The notes: generated by a model not told the origin, from the sequence alone. A stretch of 64,000 nt of DNA from Platanthera guangdongensis (GCA_039583875.1 CM077164.1:69719628-69783627); one strand, 5' to 3'; shown: positions 11,839 through 22,386, counted from the first letter of the stretch. Numbers and translations are program-made.

Positions 11839-14800
11839 TTACATAAAGGAAAGACATACAAAACCAAAATTTGTACCTGAGCGGAACAACTCCGGATATT
11901 CGTCAAGCATAGTCTGCTCTCTCTCCCAGGAGAGCTCCTCACGACCGCAATTGTCCCACCGGACCTTGACCATCCTGATCTCTTTATTGCGTAGCCGCTT
12001 GACCTCCGAGTCCTCAATCCGCACGGGCTTGACCTTTGTCATTAGCCCACTTTCCACCGGCACTTGATCGACCGCGATCACTTGCGTAAGCTCTTGCACC
12101 GCCTTCCGAAGCACCAAAATGTGGAACACATCGTGTAAACCACTTAGCTCCACTGAAAGCTTCAACCTATAGGCCGCTTCTCCAACTCGCTCCAGAACCT
12201 CAAACGGTCCAAGGTACCTCGGGCTTAGCTTTTTCAATCGCCGCACCCGCGAGACACCCTTGAACGACTTGATCTTTAAGTATACATAATCGCCCACAGC
12301 GAACTCCACGTTCCTGTGCTTGGCATTATAGTACTTTGCTTGCCGGTCCTGAGCAATAAGCAACCTCTCCCGAATGGTTCTCACCAAAGAAGTAGCACCC
12401 TCTACTTCTGATCGCTTATACAACTTTGACTCACCCGTTTCTATCCAAGACAACGGCGTGCGACATCTTCTACCATATAGGGCCTCGAAAGGCGCCATCT
12501 GAATACTTGCTTGGTAGCTGTTGTTGTATGCGAACTCCACCAAATAAAGGTGGTCTTCCCATTGCTTTCCGAAATCCAAGACACACATGCGAAGCATGTC
12601 TTCCATGGTTCTATTGACCCTCTCGGTCTGCCCATCCGTTTGTGGGTGGAAGGCTGTGCTAAACTTCAGCTTTGTTCCCAACATTTGCTGCACCAGCCTC
12701 CAATCATTGGACGTGAACCGCCCATCTCGGTCACTCACGATGCTGCGGGGCACACCATGAAGCCGTACTATATTATCCACATAAAGCTTTGCCAGCTTCT
12801 CCACCGGATCGTCCTTCCTATGCGGAATAAAATGCGACACCTTCGTTAATCGATCAACAACCACCCAAATGGCGTCGTTCCCCTTTTGCGACCTTGGCAA
12901 ACCATGCACAAAGTCCATAGAGATGTCGTCAAATTTCCACTCCGGAATAGGCAAGGACTTAAGAAATCCTCCCGGCTTTTGGCACTCCGCCTTTACCAAG
13001 GCGCAGGTTTGGCACTTCGCTACGTATAGCGCCACATCCTTTTTCAAACCCGGCCACCAAAATAGTTTCTTTATATCACGGTACATCTTCGTGCTCCCCG
13101 GGTGAATTGAGTACTTGGTATGGTGCGCCTCGTACAACAACTCCACCCGTAAATTGCCCACACTTGGGACGCACAAACGACCGTCTTTCCACAGCAATCC
13201 GTCCTCCACGACGAATTGGGAATTTGACCCATCCAGAGCCTCTATCATGAACTGCTTCATATGAGCATCCATATCCAAAGCCTGCCGAATCCGATCAACC
13301 AGGTCATATTGGACTTCAGTCCAATTCAGAACTGCTTCAGCACTTGATTGTCTATCCACACAAACAATCTCCAACGCCTCCAACTCCCACACCAACCGCT
13401 CATCATGCACCGATAGCCAATTGGCTTGAGCTGGGGCTCGGCGACTCAACGCGTCCGCAACCGCATTCCCTTTGCCAGGCACGTAGTGGATCTTGAATGT
13501 ATAGTCCCCCAAGAACTCCATCCATCTACGCTGCCGCATATTTAGATCTTTCTGATCTATCAAATATTTCAGACTCTTATGATCGGTGTAGATATCAATC
13601 TTCACACCGTACAAATAGTGTCTCCACAGCTTCAAGGCAAAAATCACGGCCGCCAACTCCAAGTCATGGACCGGATAATTCCTCTCGTGCACTTTTAGCT
13701 GTCTCGAGCCATAAGCTATCACGCTTCCGTGCTGCAGTAGCACGCAACCCAAACCGCTGCCCGAAGCATCGCTATATATCTCGTAGCCTTCGGTTCCACA
13801 TGGCGAACTCAGCACAGGCGCCGTGGTCAACCGACACTTCAATTCCTCAAAAGCTCGCGCGCACTCCGGCGTCCAAACGAACTTATGCTCCTTCCTCGTC
13901 AAAGTAGTGAGAAGTAACGCTATCCGCGAGAAGTTCTCTACGAAGCGCCTATAATAGCCGGCAAGCCCCAAAAAGCTCCGGACTTCTGCTACCGTAGCAA
14001 GCTCAGGCCACTCCCGTATCGCAACAATCTTCGCCGGATCTACAGCAATACCCTCTCCACTTACTATATGCCCGAGGAACGCCACTGAGGATAGCCAAAA
14101 CTCGCACTTCGAGAACTTGGCATACAACTGATTTCTCCTTAGCATCTCCAACACCAAATGAAGATGCTTGAAGTGATCTTCCTCACTTTGCGAGTACACC
14201 AAAATATCGTCGATGAAGACGATCACGAAATGGTCCAAGTACTCCCTGAACGTCCTGTTCATCAAATCCATGAATACTGACGGCGCATTAGTCAGTCCCA
14301 AACGGCATGACCGTAAACTCATAATGCCCGTATCTCGTACTAAACGCTGTCTTCGGGATATCACTCTCCCTTATCCGCAGCTGATAGTACCCAGACTTGA
14401 GATCTAACTTCGAGTACACCGTCGACCCGACTAACTGATCAAAGAGATCATCAATCCTAGGGATCGGGTACTTGTTCTTCTCAGTCAGCTTGTTTAGCTC
14501 CCGATAATCAATACATAATCTCAAGCTTCCGTCCTTCTTCTTAACAAAGAGGACCGGTGCGCTCCAAGGCGAAGAACTCGGGCGCACATACCCTTGCTCC
14601 AACAACTCTTGCAGTTGAACTTTCAGCTCCGCCATTTCCTTAGGCGCTAGCCGATACGGAGATCGTGACACAGGCTTTGCACCTGGCACTAGCTCGATCG
14701 TAAAATCTATCTCCCGCTGAGGCGGGGCTCCAGGAAGATCTGCGGGGAACACATCAGGGTATTCCGATACCACTGAAATACAATCCAACGCGGGCTTCGG

Positions 14801-15283
14801 CTTTGCAACCTCCACTAGTGTAAAGAACAGTTCTGCTCCAGCACGAACCGCCTTCACCACCTGAAGAGCAGACATCAACGTCTTGCTCGACCCCTTTAAG
14901 CCCGTAAAAGTCGTCTCACGACTCGCTCCCAGCTTAACTTCCTTGCTACCGCAATCTATGTGGGCCTGCTGCTCCGACAGCCAGTCCATGCCAAATATGA
15001 CGTCGAACTCCACTAACGGAAGTAAAGACGCTCGCAGGTCGAACTCCTGCTCCCCAATACGAATCTTAACATCGCAGATCCTATCCGCTCGCATCGAACA
15101 CCCATTGGGCAACAACACATCCAACTTATCCTTCGCCATCGAGGAAGGGACCCCGATGCGTAATATAAATCCTTCGGACAAGAAGGAGTGTGAGGCTCCC
15201 GTATCGAAGAGTGCTCGTGCCGGATTTTCACAAATCAATACAAATCCTAAACAAGTAGTGGTAAGGTAACATGTGTATAACAA
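11839..15283 (-). pseudogene. Element C pol polyprotein, one frameshift
   Basis: Along the minus strand, protease comes first with its active-site DTGA motif ([11 protein letters not shown]) near 15200. Reverse transcriptase has [18 protein letters not shown] and the catalytic FIDD near 14215. RNase H follows ([10 protein letters not shown] near 13770). Integrase has an HHCC zinc-binding region ([12 protein letters not shown] to CQTCALVK) and a D,D-E core ([30 protein letters not shown]). The tail is chromodomain-like ([17 protein letters not shown]). The frame is broken at 14296 by one extra base between the Gly and Leu codons of the FGLTNAP motif; elements B and E lack this base. Pol copies RNA to DNA and integrates it. 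The coding part before 15247 reads through the putative gag-pol intron. Confidence 0.93.
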
Positions 15284-15321
15284 GTATTTAAATAAATTGA
15301 CTTGCTATAATTAAACCGTAC
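15247..15321 (-). other. Putative phase-1 intron at the C gag-pol junction
   Basis: Gag reads into a stop just after a GACAG|GTACGG donor-like site (15322/15321). Protease similarity resumes after a TTGTTTAG acceptor-like site ending at 15247. Removing these 75 bp joins gag and protease in one frame within a Gly codon. The same arrangement and phase occur in B, D, E and F. Splicing is inferred. Alternatives are internal initiation or recoding. Confidence 0.55.
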
Positions 15322-16465
15322 CTGTCACCACATCAGCTTGTTTAATGGCCTCCTGTTGGCCAACATTATAGACCCTTGGTTGAGCCGGAGCATAGTGGGA
15401 TGCGGTCGACTCCACCGCCTTTCCCTTCTCTTCATAAGTGGCTCCCGGCCTCCTCTCGGACTTAGGACGTCCGCTCCAACAATCACGGGCGAATTTCCCC
15501 GTCTTTCCACATGTAAAGCACGCGCCCGGGGTCCGACTCGTAGTCGCCCCAGAAGCACCAGAAGGAGCTGGACCCGAAGTCCTATGATTCTTGAAAGCCC
15601 TCCGATAGCCGGACTTTGAAGTAGTCGGCACTCTGAACTCAGATTTCTTTTCACCCAAGCTTTTCTTCGCTTGCACGCTCTTCATGTCCTTCTCCAAGGA
15701 CCGGGCAGTATTGACCAAGGTTAAGAAACCCTGCGTCATCGGCCCCGAGAGTAGCAACCTCAACTCGTCTCTCAAGCCTTCGTAGAATCGATTAGTCTTG
15801 CGCTCCTCATCCATGATGGTGGAGCTAGCATATCGACTTAACCGAGTAAACTCGTGGAGATATTCATCCACGCTTCTCTCGCCCTGAACCAACTTCAGGA
15901 ACTCATTCTCCATCGAAATCCTCTGAGTAGAAGGGAGGTATCTTGCTAAGAACAATCCCGAGAACTCTTCCATCGGAACGTCTATCAATTGTCTACCTCT
16001 CAGATGATGCAACTCCAAGCCTTCCCACCACATCCTCGCTTCACCGTCCAGCATGAACGTAGAGATGGTGGTCATTTGCCACTCCTCCGTCTCCGTCGCC
16101 GTCATGACTCTCTTCACCCTAGAGAGCCAGTCTTCAGCCTGAGATGGGGTTCCCAACCCCGAGAATAACGGAGGGTTAAAGCTCATTACATGCTTTAACT
16201 GCCTCTCAGTTGCCCTCCTTGGCACTATCGGTTCTACAATCACTTGCTCCACCCTCCTCGGCTCAGCCTCTTGCAGAGGTTCTTGCTCCATCACGGGAGC
16301 GGGCTGCTGCGCTTGCCTTCCAGGCTGCGCATTAATCACGGCCAACACCGCTTCAGCCACCAAACGTATATTTTCAGCCGACAGAGGTGTTGCAGGAGCA
16401 ACATCCGGTGCACTACTAGCCTCAGAAACTCGGCGTTCTGACGGCCCAACACCACTTCTGGTCAC
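15311..16465 (-). CDS. Element C Gag, full-length frame
   Basis: This frame of about 384 codons has no stops. It contains an N-terminal tail, a capsid domain (about residues 110-265, with MWWEGLELHHL, HEFTRLSRYASS and FYEGLRDELRLLL), a basic linker, a zinc knuckle near residues 316-329 and a C-terminal tail. The knuckle reads CFTCGKTGKFARDC: the zinc-binding His is replaced by Lys at residue 324 (codon 15496-15494), whereas A, B and D keep His. The first codon is GTG directly after a TATAG acceptor-like site, with no ATG in frame upstream in the leader. The natural start is therefore likely the LTR mini-exon at 18004-17981. Gag would form the particle and bind RNA; loss of the His may weaken packaging. 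Confidence 0.9.
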   Translation of the reverse strand: MTRSGVGPSERRVSEASSAPDVAPATPLSAENIRLVAEAVLAVINAQPGRQAQQPAPVMEQEPLQEAEPRRVEQVIVEPIVPRRATERQLKHVMSFNPPLFSGLGTPSQAEDWLSRVKRVMTATETEEWQMTTISTFMLDGEARMWWEGLELHHLRGRQLIDVPMEEFSGLFLARYLPSTQRISMENEFLKLVQGERSVDEYLHEFTRLSRYASSTIMDEERKTNRFYEGLRDELRLLLSGPMTQGFLTLVNTARSLEKDMKSVQAKKSLGEKKSEFRVPTTSKSGYRRAFKNHRTSGPAPSGASGATTSRTPGACFTCGKTGKFARDCWSGRPKSERRPGATYEEKGKAVESTASHYAPAQPRVYNVGQQEAIKQADVVTGTV

Positions 16466-16676
16466 CTATAGTGGTACAAAACACCGTTAAGCGACCAAAT
16501 TGTATTGCAAACAGCAATTATAGGAACACGCAGGTTCCTCAAACACGAGTATTTTCATTCCTAAGTGGACATTCATGGGTTCTTTTACCATTATAACGAT
16601 GACGCACGCAATGTGCTCACCACCCCTTAAAAAGAATTCACCCACGAATTCAGTTTAAGCCCGACCAAAACCAGTA

Positions 16677-16687
16677 GTCTGATACCA
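16677..16687 (-). promoter_or_regulatory. Element C primer binding site (initiator tRNA-Met)
   Basis: The minus strand reads TGGTATCAGAC three bases after the 5' LTR edge, nearly identical to the plant initiator tRNA-Met 3' complement. It lies inside the putative leader intron 17980-16466. Confidence 0.88.
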
Positions 16688-17980
16688 AATTGTAACACCC
16701 CCTATCCGCCGCATAGTATATAGCAGTAGGTCCGGCCGGGGCCCGACGCCATATACCACAGACAGACCGGGTGGTTACTTATGGAAACCATCCAACCAAT
16801 CTCAACGTCCTACACAGAGCATTCTAGCGGAAGCAGTTTATATAAGTTGTAAACAAGAACCCAGCATTAGAGCACGAATGTCCACTATTACAAAATTAGG
16901 AATGTTATTACAAAAATACCCAAAACCGGCCTTAAGGCCTTACAAAGTGTTTCACTTGAAAATTACATGAATTACAAACCACGGCACGCAGGCCGGTCAT
17001 ACATGAACAAAACAGAAACATTTCCACTTGGGCCTTCGAGGGCCAGCTTCGCAAAAAGGGCTTTAGCCCGCTATTGACCGCTTGGTCCAGCTGCACCTGC
17101 AAGCAACAAACCACCGCACGGTGGCAAAACAAGGCAACGGTCAGCAATGCTGACCAAATTATAACGATCCCGCCCCCAACTCGGGGCGGCGATGCTCCTT
17201 CCCTGCATTTCATTAGCATTAGCGAGCAATTTATATAACCATAGCCATTGCATCACAGACGTTGGCTCGCACGGCCACACGCCCCGTGCACTCAGGGCAC
17301 ATTCTCGGTGAACCGGTCGATGTTACGTCAATTAAAGCCATTAACATTCCAGACTCACCACCGCCACTTAGACGGCCAAACCTATGAGCAATTCGTCTTC
17401 CTGGCCTGGGTCACGACAATTTAAGCCATTGACCGCCGAAGACTCCCATCCATGCCAACGGCGAGTGCCACGTAACCTTAGGTCTCTCTAACCCGAACGA
17501 CATAGAGCGGGTACGGTTCCATCTAACCCGTGCTCACATCGTAACGACAATTTAAGCCATTTGCGCGGGTCAAACTTTCGCCGAGTCCCATTCTACCGCA
17601 AGTCACATAACCCCGTTATGTTCAAGTTGGCTCTCAGGCCACCAAGTTGGCAAGATCTCGTATCCGCCCAGTTTTCCGGGTGCACCTTTGGGTTAGTCCC
17701 CAAGGCTCCCTGCTGCAATCTACCGCGTAGAAAACCCGAAAAACAACCAATAGCACGGAGTCTTCTCCGGCCTTATGCAATGCAACATCACCGATCCAGA
17801 CTAACATGTCCGGGTAGGCTTCACACATCATGCCTACGTCCGTTCTCGCATACGGACTCTAAACAACGGGGACTTTACATATCTACCCGAAGGAACGCCT
17901 CCAACTCTCCGCAAACTCGCGAGAGCGGGCTTCCTATGCTAAGAAAGAGAGCGACTCATGCTCAAGATGAGGATCGTTAC

Positions 17981-18004
17981 CCTTGCGTTCCTCTTTGGCG
18001 CCAT
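17981..18004 (-). CDS. Element C putative 8-codon gag mini-exon in the LTR
   Basis: ATG at 18004 opens eight codons, MAPKRNAR, ending AGG|GTAACG, a good splice donor. The acceptor TATAG lies at 16470-16466, directly before the ATG-less gag frame. The implied intron is 1515 bp and spans the primer site. Both exons are phase 0. The same eight-codon unit, donor and phase occur in A, B and D. The unit is conserved while the surrounding leader drifts. Confidence 0.68.
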
Positions 18005-18285
18005 CGGAAAGTAATCGGATGGAAATGACCGCACTAGCGTTGCCTCCGTGGATCCGGAGTCAGCTTGCGATTCGGAGCTCCGAAGATCCTCCAATGGCGG
18101 ATCTAGCTCTTCTTCTTCTTGCCTTAGCTCTCCTCTCTCCAAGGATTTAGAAAGAGAACAAGTGAAGAAAAGTGAGGTTTTCCAAGTCAACTCACGGGTA
18201 TATCCCTTCAGGAACATCCCCCAGCCGCCGGATCTCAACCTAAGGAAACGAACGGCTTTGATTCGGGGCTGAAATGCCCAATCTT

Positions 18286-18940
18286 GGCCGAACACGGCCT
18301 GGCACACGCCCGTGTCCAGGGTCGTGTGCCGCATTCGCCGTCAAAATCGAATCACCTGTAACCTCACACGGGTATCGAACATGCCCGTGTTCGAGCTGAC
18401 ACGCCCGTGTTCCACCTGACACGGCCGTGTAGCCGGCCGTGTACACCATGATTTTTCCCCCATTTTCAACCCGAGCACTGCACGGGTTCTAGGACACGCC
18501 CGTGTCCTTGCCCGTGTCACATTGACACGCCTGGACCCCAGGCCGTGTACACGGGACATTTCATCGAGGGAAGAACGACGACTTGATGACACGGCCTTGG
18601 ACACGCCCGTGTCCTAGGCCGTGTTCCTTGTCTCGATGATCGTCGAGTGAATCTCGACGACTCCCCGGGACGATCGTCGACACGGGTCGACACGCCCTGC
18701 GACACGCCCGTGTCGCAGGCCGTGTGCCCATTTTCAACGAATCGTCGAGTATAACTCGATGACTTCACGGCTAAGTGTCGACACGGGTCGACACGCCCTG
18801 CGACACGCCCGTGTCGCAGGCCGTGTGCCCATTCTTGACGAATCGTCGGGTATAACTCGACGACTTCGCGGCTAAGTGTCGACACACGCTTGACACGCCC
18901 TGGGACACGCCCGTGTCCCAGGCCGTGTGCCTGCTTCCAG
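18286..18940. repeat. Palindromic ACACGsCCGTGT array in C U3
   Basis: This stretch carries about a dozen full or half copies of a palindrome with core ACACGCCCGTGT or ACACGGCCGTGT, mixed with TCGACGA/TCGTCGA motifs. It lies upstream of the TATA-like site on the coding strand. Its position and symmetry suggest enhancer elements bound by a dimeric factor, which is inference. Confidence 0.8.
18676..18877. repeat. 101-bp tandem duplication in C U3 (5' LTR)
   Basis: Copies start at 18676 and 18777, matching the pair at 11483 and 11584. The duplication therefore predates this insertion, because both LTRs derive from one template. Confidence 0.88.
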
Positions 18941-18996
18941 AACCCAAACTGGCCCAAAACGTCCCCCTTTGCTCCTTCGAGTTTCGGGGCATTACA

Positions 18997-19001
18997 GTTC
19001 A
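18997..19001. repeat. Target site duplication of element C (right copy, GTTCA)
   Basis: It matches 9493-9497 and belongs to the LTR of element A. Confidence 0.93.
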
Positions 19002-19648
19002 ATCCTAGTCCACCAATCCCGCGGGCTGGCGACATTCCGACCATACCACTCAGAGGTGCTAACCTTACAGTATCCACAAACATAACCAGAGCAGATAGAC
19101 CCACCCTAGTGGTGTAGCAAGCTGGGTTTATCGATGCTCCCCAGGCATTACCACCAATCGACCCCTCACCTATTCCCGATCGACCCACCCTTGTGGTGTG
19201 GCAAGTCGGGTTTAACTCAGCACCCCAGGCGTTGCCACCAATCGACCCCTCATCTATCCAGATCAACCCACCCTAGTGGTGTAGCAGGCCGAGTTTATCC
19301 CGCGATCCCCAGGCGTGCTACCAATTGACCTCTCATCACAACCAGGAGCTTACTCAAAGCATCCATACATCCATAATCAACATCCATACATTCATACATC
19401 CATACAATAAAACATAAATCTTACGTAGTGTCAAATCCACGGATTCTTCTCCGGTTTTCCCGTAATCATCACCAATATAGACTACCTATCTAGATGAGTT
19501 TCACACAGCATGCTTATGTCGTACTCCACACTTCCGGCTCTAGATGCAGACTCAACCAAGGAATCACTTACGATATCCACCTCTTGGTGGAGGATTCCAT
19601 GCATATGCATAAAGAAAGGACTTCGATTTCCAAGAAGGAGATCGTTAC

Positions 19649-19672
19649 CCTTGAAGATCGCTTCGGCGCCAT
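19649..19672 (-). CDS. Element A putative 8-codon gag mini-exon
   Basis: ATG at 19672 opens MAPKRSSR and ends AGG|GTAACG. The acceptor-like GATAG ends directly before gag codon 1 at 8664. Phase 0 is shared with B, C and D. The intron would now contain all of element C, so this copy cannot function. Confidence 0.62.
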
Positions 19673-19978
19673 GAAGTAGCCAGATGGAAATCACCGTCTC
19701 GGCGTTGCCTCCACAAATCTGATCTTGGATCTTCAATCTGTACTCTGTAGCTCCTCCAGCAGTTGGTTTCCTCTTCCTCCTTTCCTTCCCTTGACCTCTC
19801 TCTCTCTTTCTCTCTCTTTGAGAATGAGAAGAAGAAGAAGAAGAATGAAAATGAGGAGATAATTCCTCATTCTCTGCCTTACATCCACAGGGAAGTTGCT
19901 TGGACACTTGGCTCCAGGATAGGGAAATGAATGGCTCAGATTTGCCCAAAAATAGGCTGAACACGGCCTGACACGCCC

Positions 19979-19983
19979 TATGA
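19979..19983. repeat. Target site duplication of element D (left copy, TATGA)
   Basis: TATGA precedes D and TGTGA follows it at 41736-41740. A's intact LTR has TGTGA at the corresponding site, so the left copy has one G-to-A change. Confidence 0.82.
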
Positions 19984-20039
19984 TGTAACGCCCCGAAACT
20001 CAAAAGAGCGACGGGAGGCGTTTTGGGCCAAATTTGGAA

Positions 20040-20600
20040 GTTGGCAGGGGGGCACACGGCCTGGGACACGGGCGTGTCCCAGGGCGTGTCAGTCTCGAGT
20101 CGACGATTTGACCGTGAGGTCGACGAATTTTCGAGTCGACGATCGTCGAGCAGCGAACACGGCCTGAGACACAGGCGTGTCGCAGGGCGTGTCGAGCTCG
20201 TTTCGACGATCGGCCCGGGAAGTCGACATTTTCGCTCGACGATGTGTCGAGACACAGAACACGGCCTAGGACAAGGGCGTGTCCAAGGCCGTGTCGGGTG
20301 GTCGACGAACTGCGCTCGACGAAATGTCGAGACAGTGAACATGGCCTGGAGCCCAGGCGTGTTCGGGTTTGACACAGGCATGTCAAATAGGACACGGGCA
20401 TGTCCAAGACCCGTGTCAGTCTCGAGTTATTTTCGGGGTTGTGTCGATGGGGGCACACGGCCAACCACACGGCCGTGTCAGTTTGAACACGGGCGTGTCA
20501 GGTTAAACACGGGCGTGTCAGGACCCGTGTAATTTTCGTAACGCGTTGATTTTGATGGCAAATGAGGGACACGGGCGTGTCGCAGGCTGTGTTCGGCCCA
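20040..20600. repeat. Palindromic ACACGGGCGTGT array in D U3
   Basis: About ten ACACGGGCGTGT-type palindromes and half sites occur, again mixed with TCGACGA motifs, upstream of the TATA-like sequence. This is the same arrangement as in C, but on the other strand. Confidence 0.8.
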
Positions 20601-20879
20601 GGTTTTACTTTTTAGCTACGAATCGTAGCCATTCGTTTCCTTATTTTGGGATCCGACGGTTGGGGTTTGTTCCTACTAGGATATACCCGGGATTGGGCCT
20701 TTGAAACCCTCATTTCTCTTGAGTGGTTCTCTTTCTAAGTCTAGAGAGAGGGGAGAGCAAAGGAGGAAGAAGAAGCCTAGATCCGGTCACCGGCGGAGCT
20801 TCGGAGCTCCAAATCGCGAACCAACTTTGGATCTACGGAGGCAAGGAGAGTGCGGTACTTTTCATCCGCTTACTTTTCC

Positions 20880-20903
20880 ATGGCGCCAAGGAAGAATGTT
20901 AGG
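20880..20903 (+). CDS. Element D putative 8-codon gag mini-exon
   Basis: ATG at 20880 opens MAPRKNVR ending AGG|GTAACG (20903/20904). The TATAG acceptor ends at 22386 and gag starts at 22387 in the matching phase 0. The implied intron is 1483 bp and includes the primer site. The 3' LTR copy at 40448-40471 reads MVLRKNAR. Confidence 0.66.
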
Positions 20904-22164
20904 GTAACGATTCTCTACTTGAGCATGTGAAGCTCTACTTTTTTGCATGTGGAAGCCCGTTCTCGCGAGTTTGCGGTGAGTTTGAGGCGTTCCTTCGGGT
21001 AGACATGAATAGTCCCCGTTGTGTACATGTAGAGCCCGTAATCGAGAATATAGCCATGATGTGTGAAGCCTACCCGGACAAGTTGGTCTGGATCGGTGAT
21101 GTTGCATTGCATAAATGGCCGGAGAATACTCCATGCAATTGGTTGTTTTTCGGGTTTTCTACGCGGTAGATGATAGCAGGGACCCTTGGGGATTAACTCC
21201 AAGGTGCACCCGGAAAACTGGGAAGATGTGTGATTCTGCCAACATGGTGGCCTGGGAGCCAACTTGAACATAACTGGGTTATGTGAACTATGTGACGGAA
21301 ACGGGACTCAGAGAAGTTTGACCCGCGCATATGGCTTAAATTGTCGTTGCGATGTGAGCACGGGTTAGGCGGAACCGTACCCGTTCTATGTCGTTCGGTG
21401 TAAGCCGTTGGCATAGATGAGGTTTTTCGGCGGTCTATGGCTTAAATTGACGTGACCCATGCCAGGAAGAAAAAATGCTCATAGTTTGGCCGTCAAAGTG
21501 GCGGTGGTGAGACCGGGGTGTCTATGGCTTAAATTGACTTGACATTCACCGGTTCACCGAGAATGTGCCCTGAGTGCACGGGGCGTGTGGTCGTGCGTGC
21601 CAACACCTGTGATGCAATGTATATATATATTGCTTTGTTATGCTAATAAAGTGCAGGGAAGGAGCATCGCCGCCCCGAGTTGGGGGCGGGATCATTATAA
21701 TTTGGTCAGCATTGCTAACCGTTGCTTTGGTTTCCCACCATTGTGGTGAATTGTGCTTGCAGGTGCTGCGGAGCCAAGCGGTAAATAGCGGGCTAAAGCC
21801 CAAGTTGATGTGCTGGCCCTCGAAGGCCTAATGCTTAGTGTTTTCTTTTATTCATGTATGGCTGGCCTGTGTGCCGAGGTTTTGAAAACACTTCTATTTG
21901 AGTAAACAATTGTAAGGCCATAAGGCTTGTACTTGTGTATTTGTACTTCATTCCTTTTGGCTTATTAGTGGACATTCATGCTAGTGTTGGGTTCTTCATT
22001 AATGCAATAATTTTAATTGCTTCCGCTAGAATGCTCTGTGTAGGACGTTGGATTAGTTAGATGGTTTCCATTGAGTAACTATCCGGTCTGTCTGTGGTAT
22101 ATGGCGTCGGCCCCGGACGGACCTACTGTTATATGCTATGTGACGGATAGGGGGTGTTACAATT

Positions 22165-22175
22165 TGGTATCAGAC
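22165..22175 (+). promoter_or_regulatory. Element D primer binding site
   Basis: TGGTATCAGAC, three bases after the 5' LTR, matches initiator tRNA-Met. Confidence 0.87.
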
Positions 22176-22386
22176 TACTGGTTTCGGTCAGCCTTAAATG
22201 AATTCGTGGGTGAATTCTTTTTAAGGGGTGGTGAGCACATGTGTGTGCGTCATCGTTATAATAGCAAAAGAACACATGAATGTCCACTTAGGAATGAAAA
22301 TACACGTGTTTGAGGAACCTGCGTGTTCCTATAATTGCTTTTTGCAATTTTGTATGGTCGCTTAACGGTGTTTTGTACGACTATAG

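Larger units (their letters stand above)
9498..18996 (-). mobile_element. Element C: nearly intact Tekay/Del-like chromovirus
   Basis: This 9499-bp element has two 2306-bp LTRs of equal length and high similarity, an initiator-Met primer site, a polypurine tract and a perfect GTTCA duplication. Gag is open over its full length. Pol is disrupted by one 1-base insertion at 14296. The order protease, reverse transcriptase, RNase H, integrase defines Ty3/gypsy. The C-terminal [16 protein letters not shown] tail is the short chromodomain-like end typical of Tekay/Del. Equal LTR lengths and few differences point to recent insertion. Confidence 0.93.
16691..18996 (-). mobile_element. Element C 5' LTR
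   Basis: This 2306-bp LTR is nearly identical to 9498-11803. The promoter should lie here on the minus strand: a GATATAC TATA-like sequence at 18204-18198, an untranslated leader, then the mini-exon ATG at 18004. U3 upstream holds the palindrome array. Confidence 0.92.
19002..19983 (-). mobile_element. Element A 5' LTR, part 2 of 3
   Basis: It is collinear with about 5640-6615 of A's other LTR. It holds irregular tandem units around GTGGTGTAGCAAG (19105-19330, three copies of about 80 bp), a CT-rich microsatellite and the gag mini-exon. D interrupts it at 19983. Confidence 0.9.
19984..22161 (+). mobile_element. Element D 5' LTR
   Basis: This 2178-bp LTR has U3 with the palindrome array (20040-20600), a TATA-like GATATACCCG near 20690, a leader, the mini-exon ATG at 20880 and a U5 matching the reverse complement of C's LTR start. 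Confidence 0.9.
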
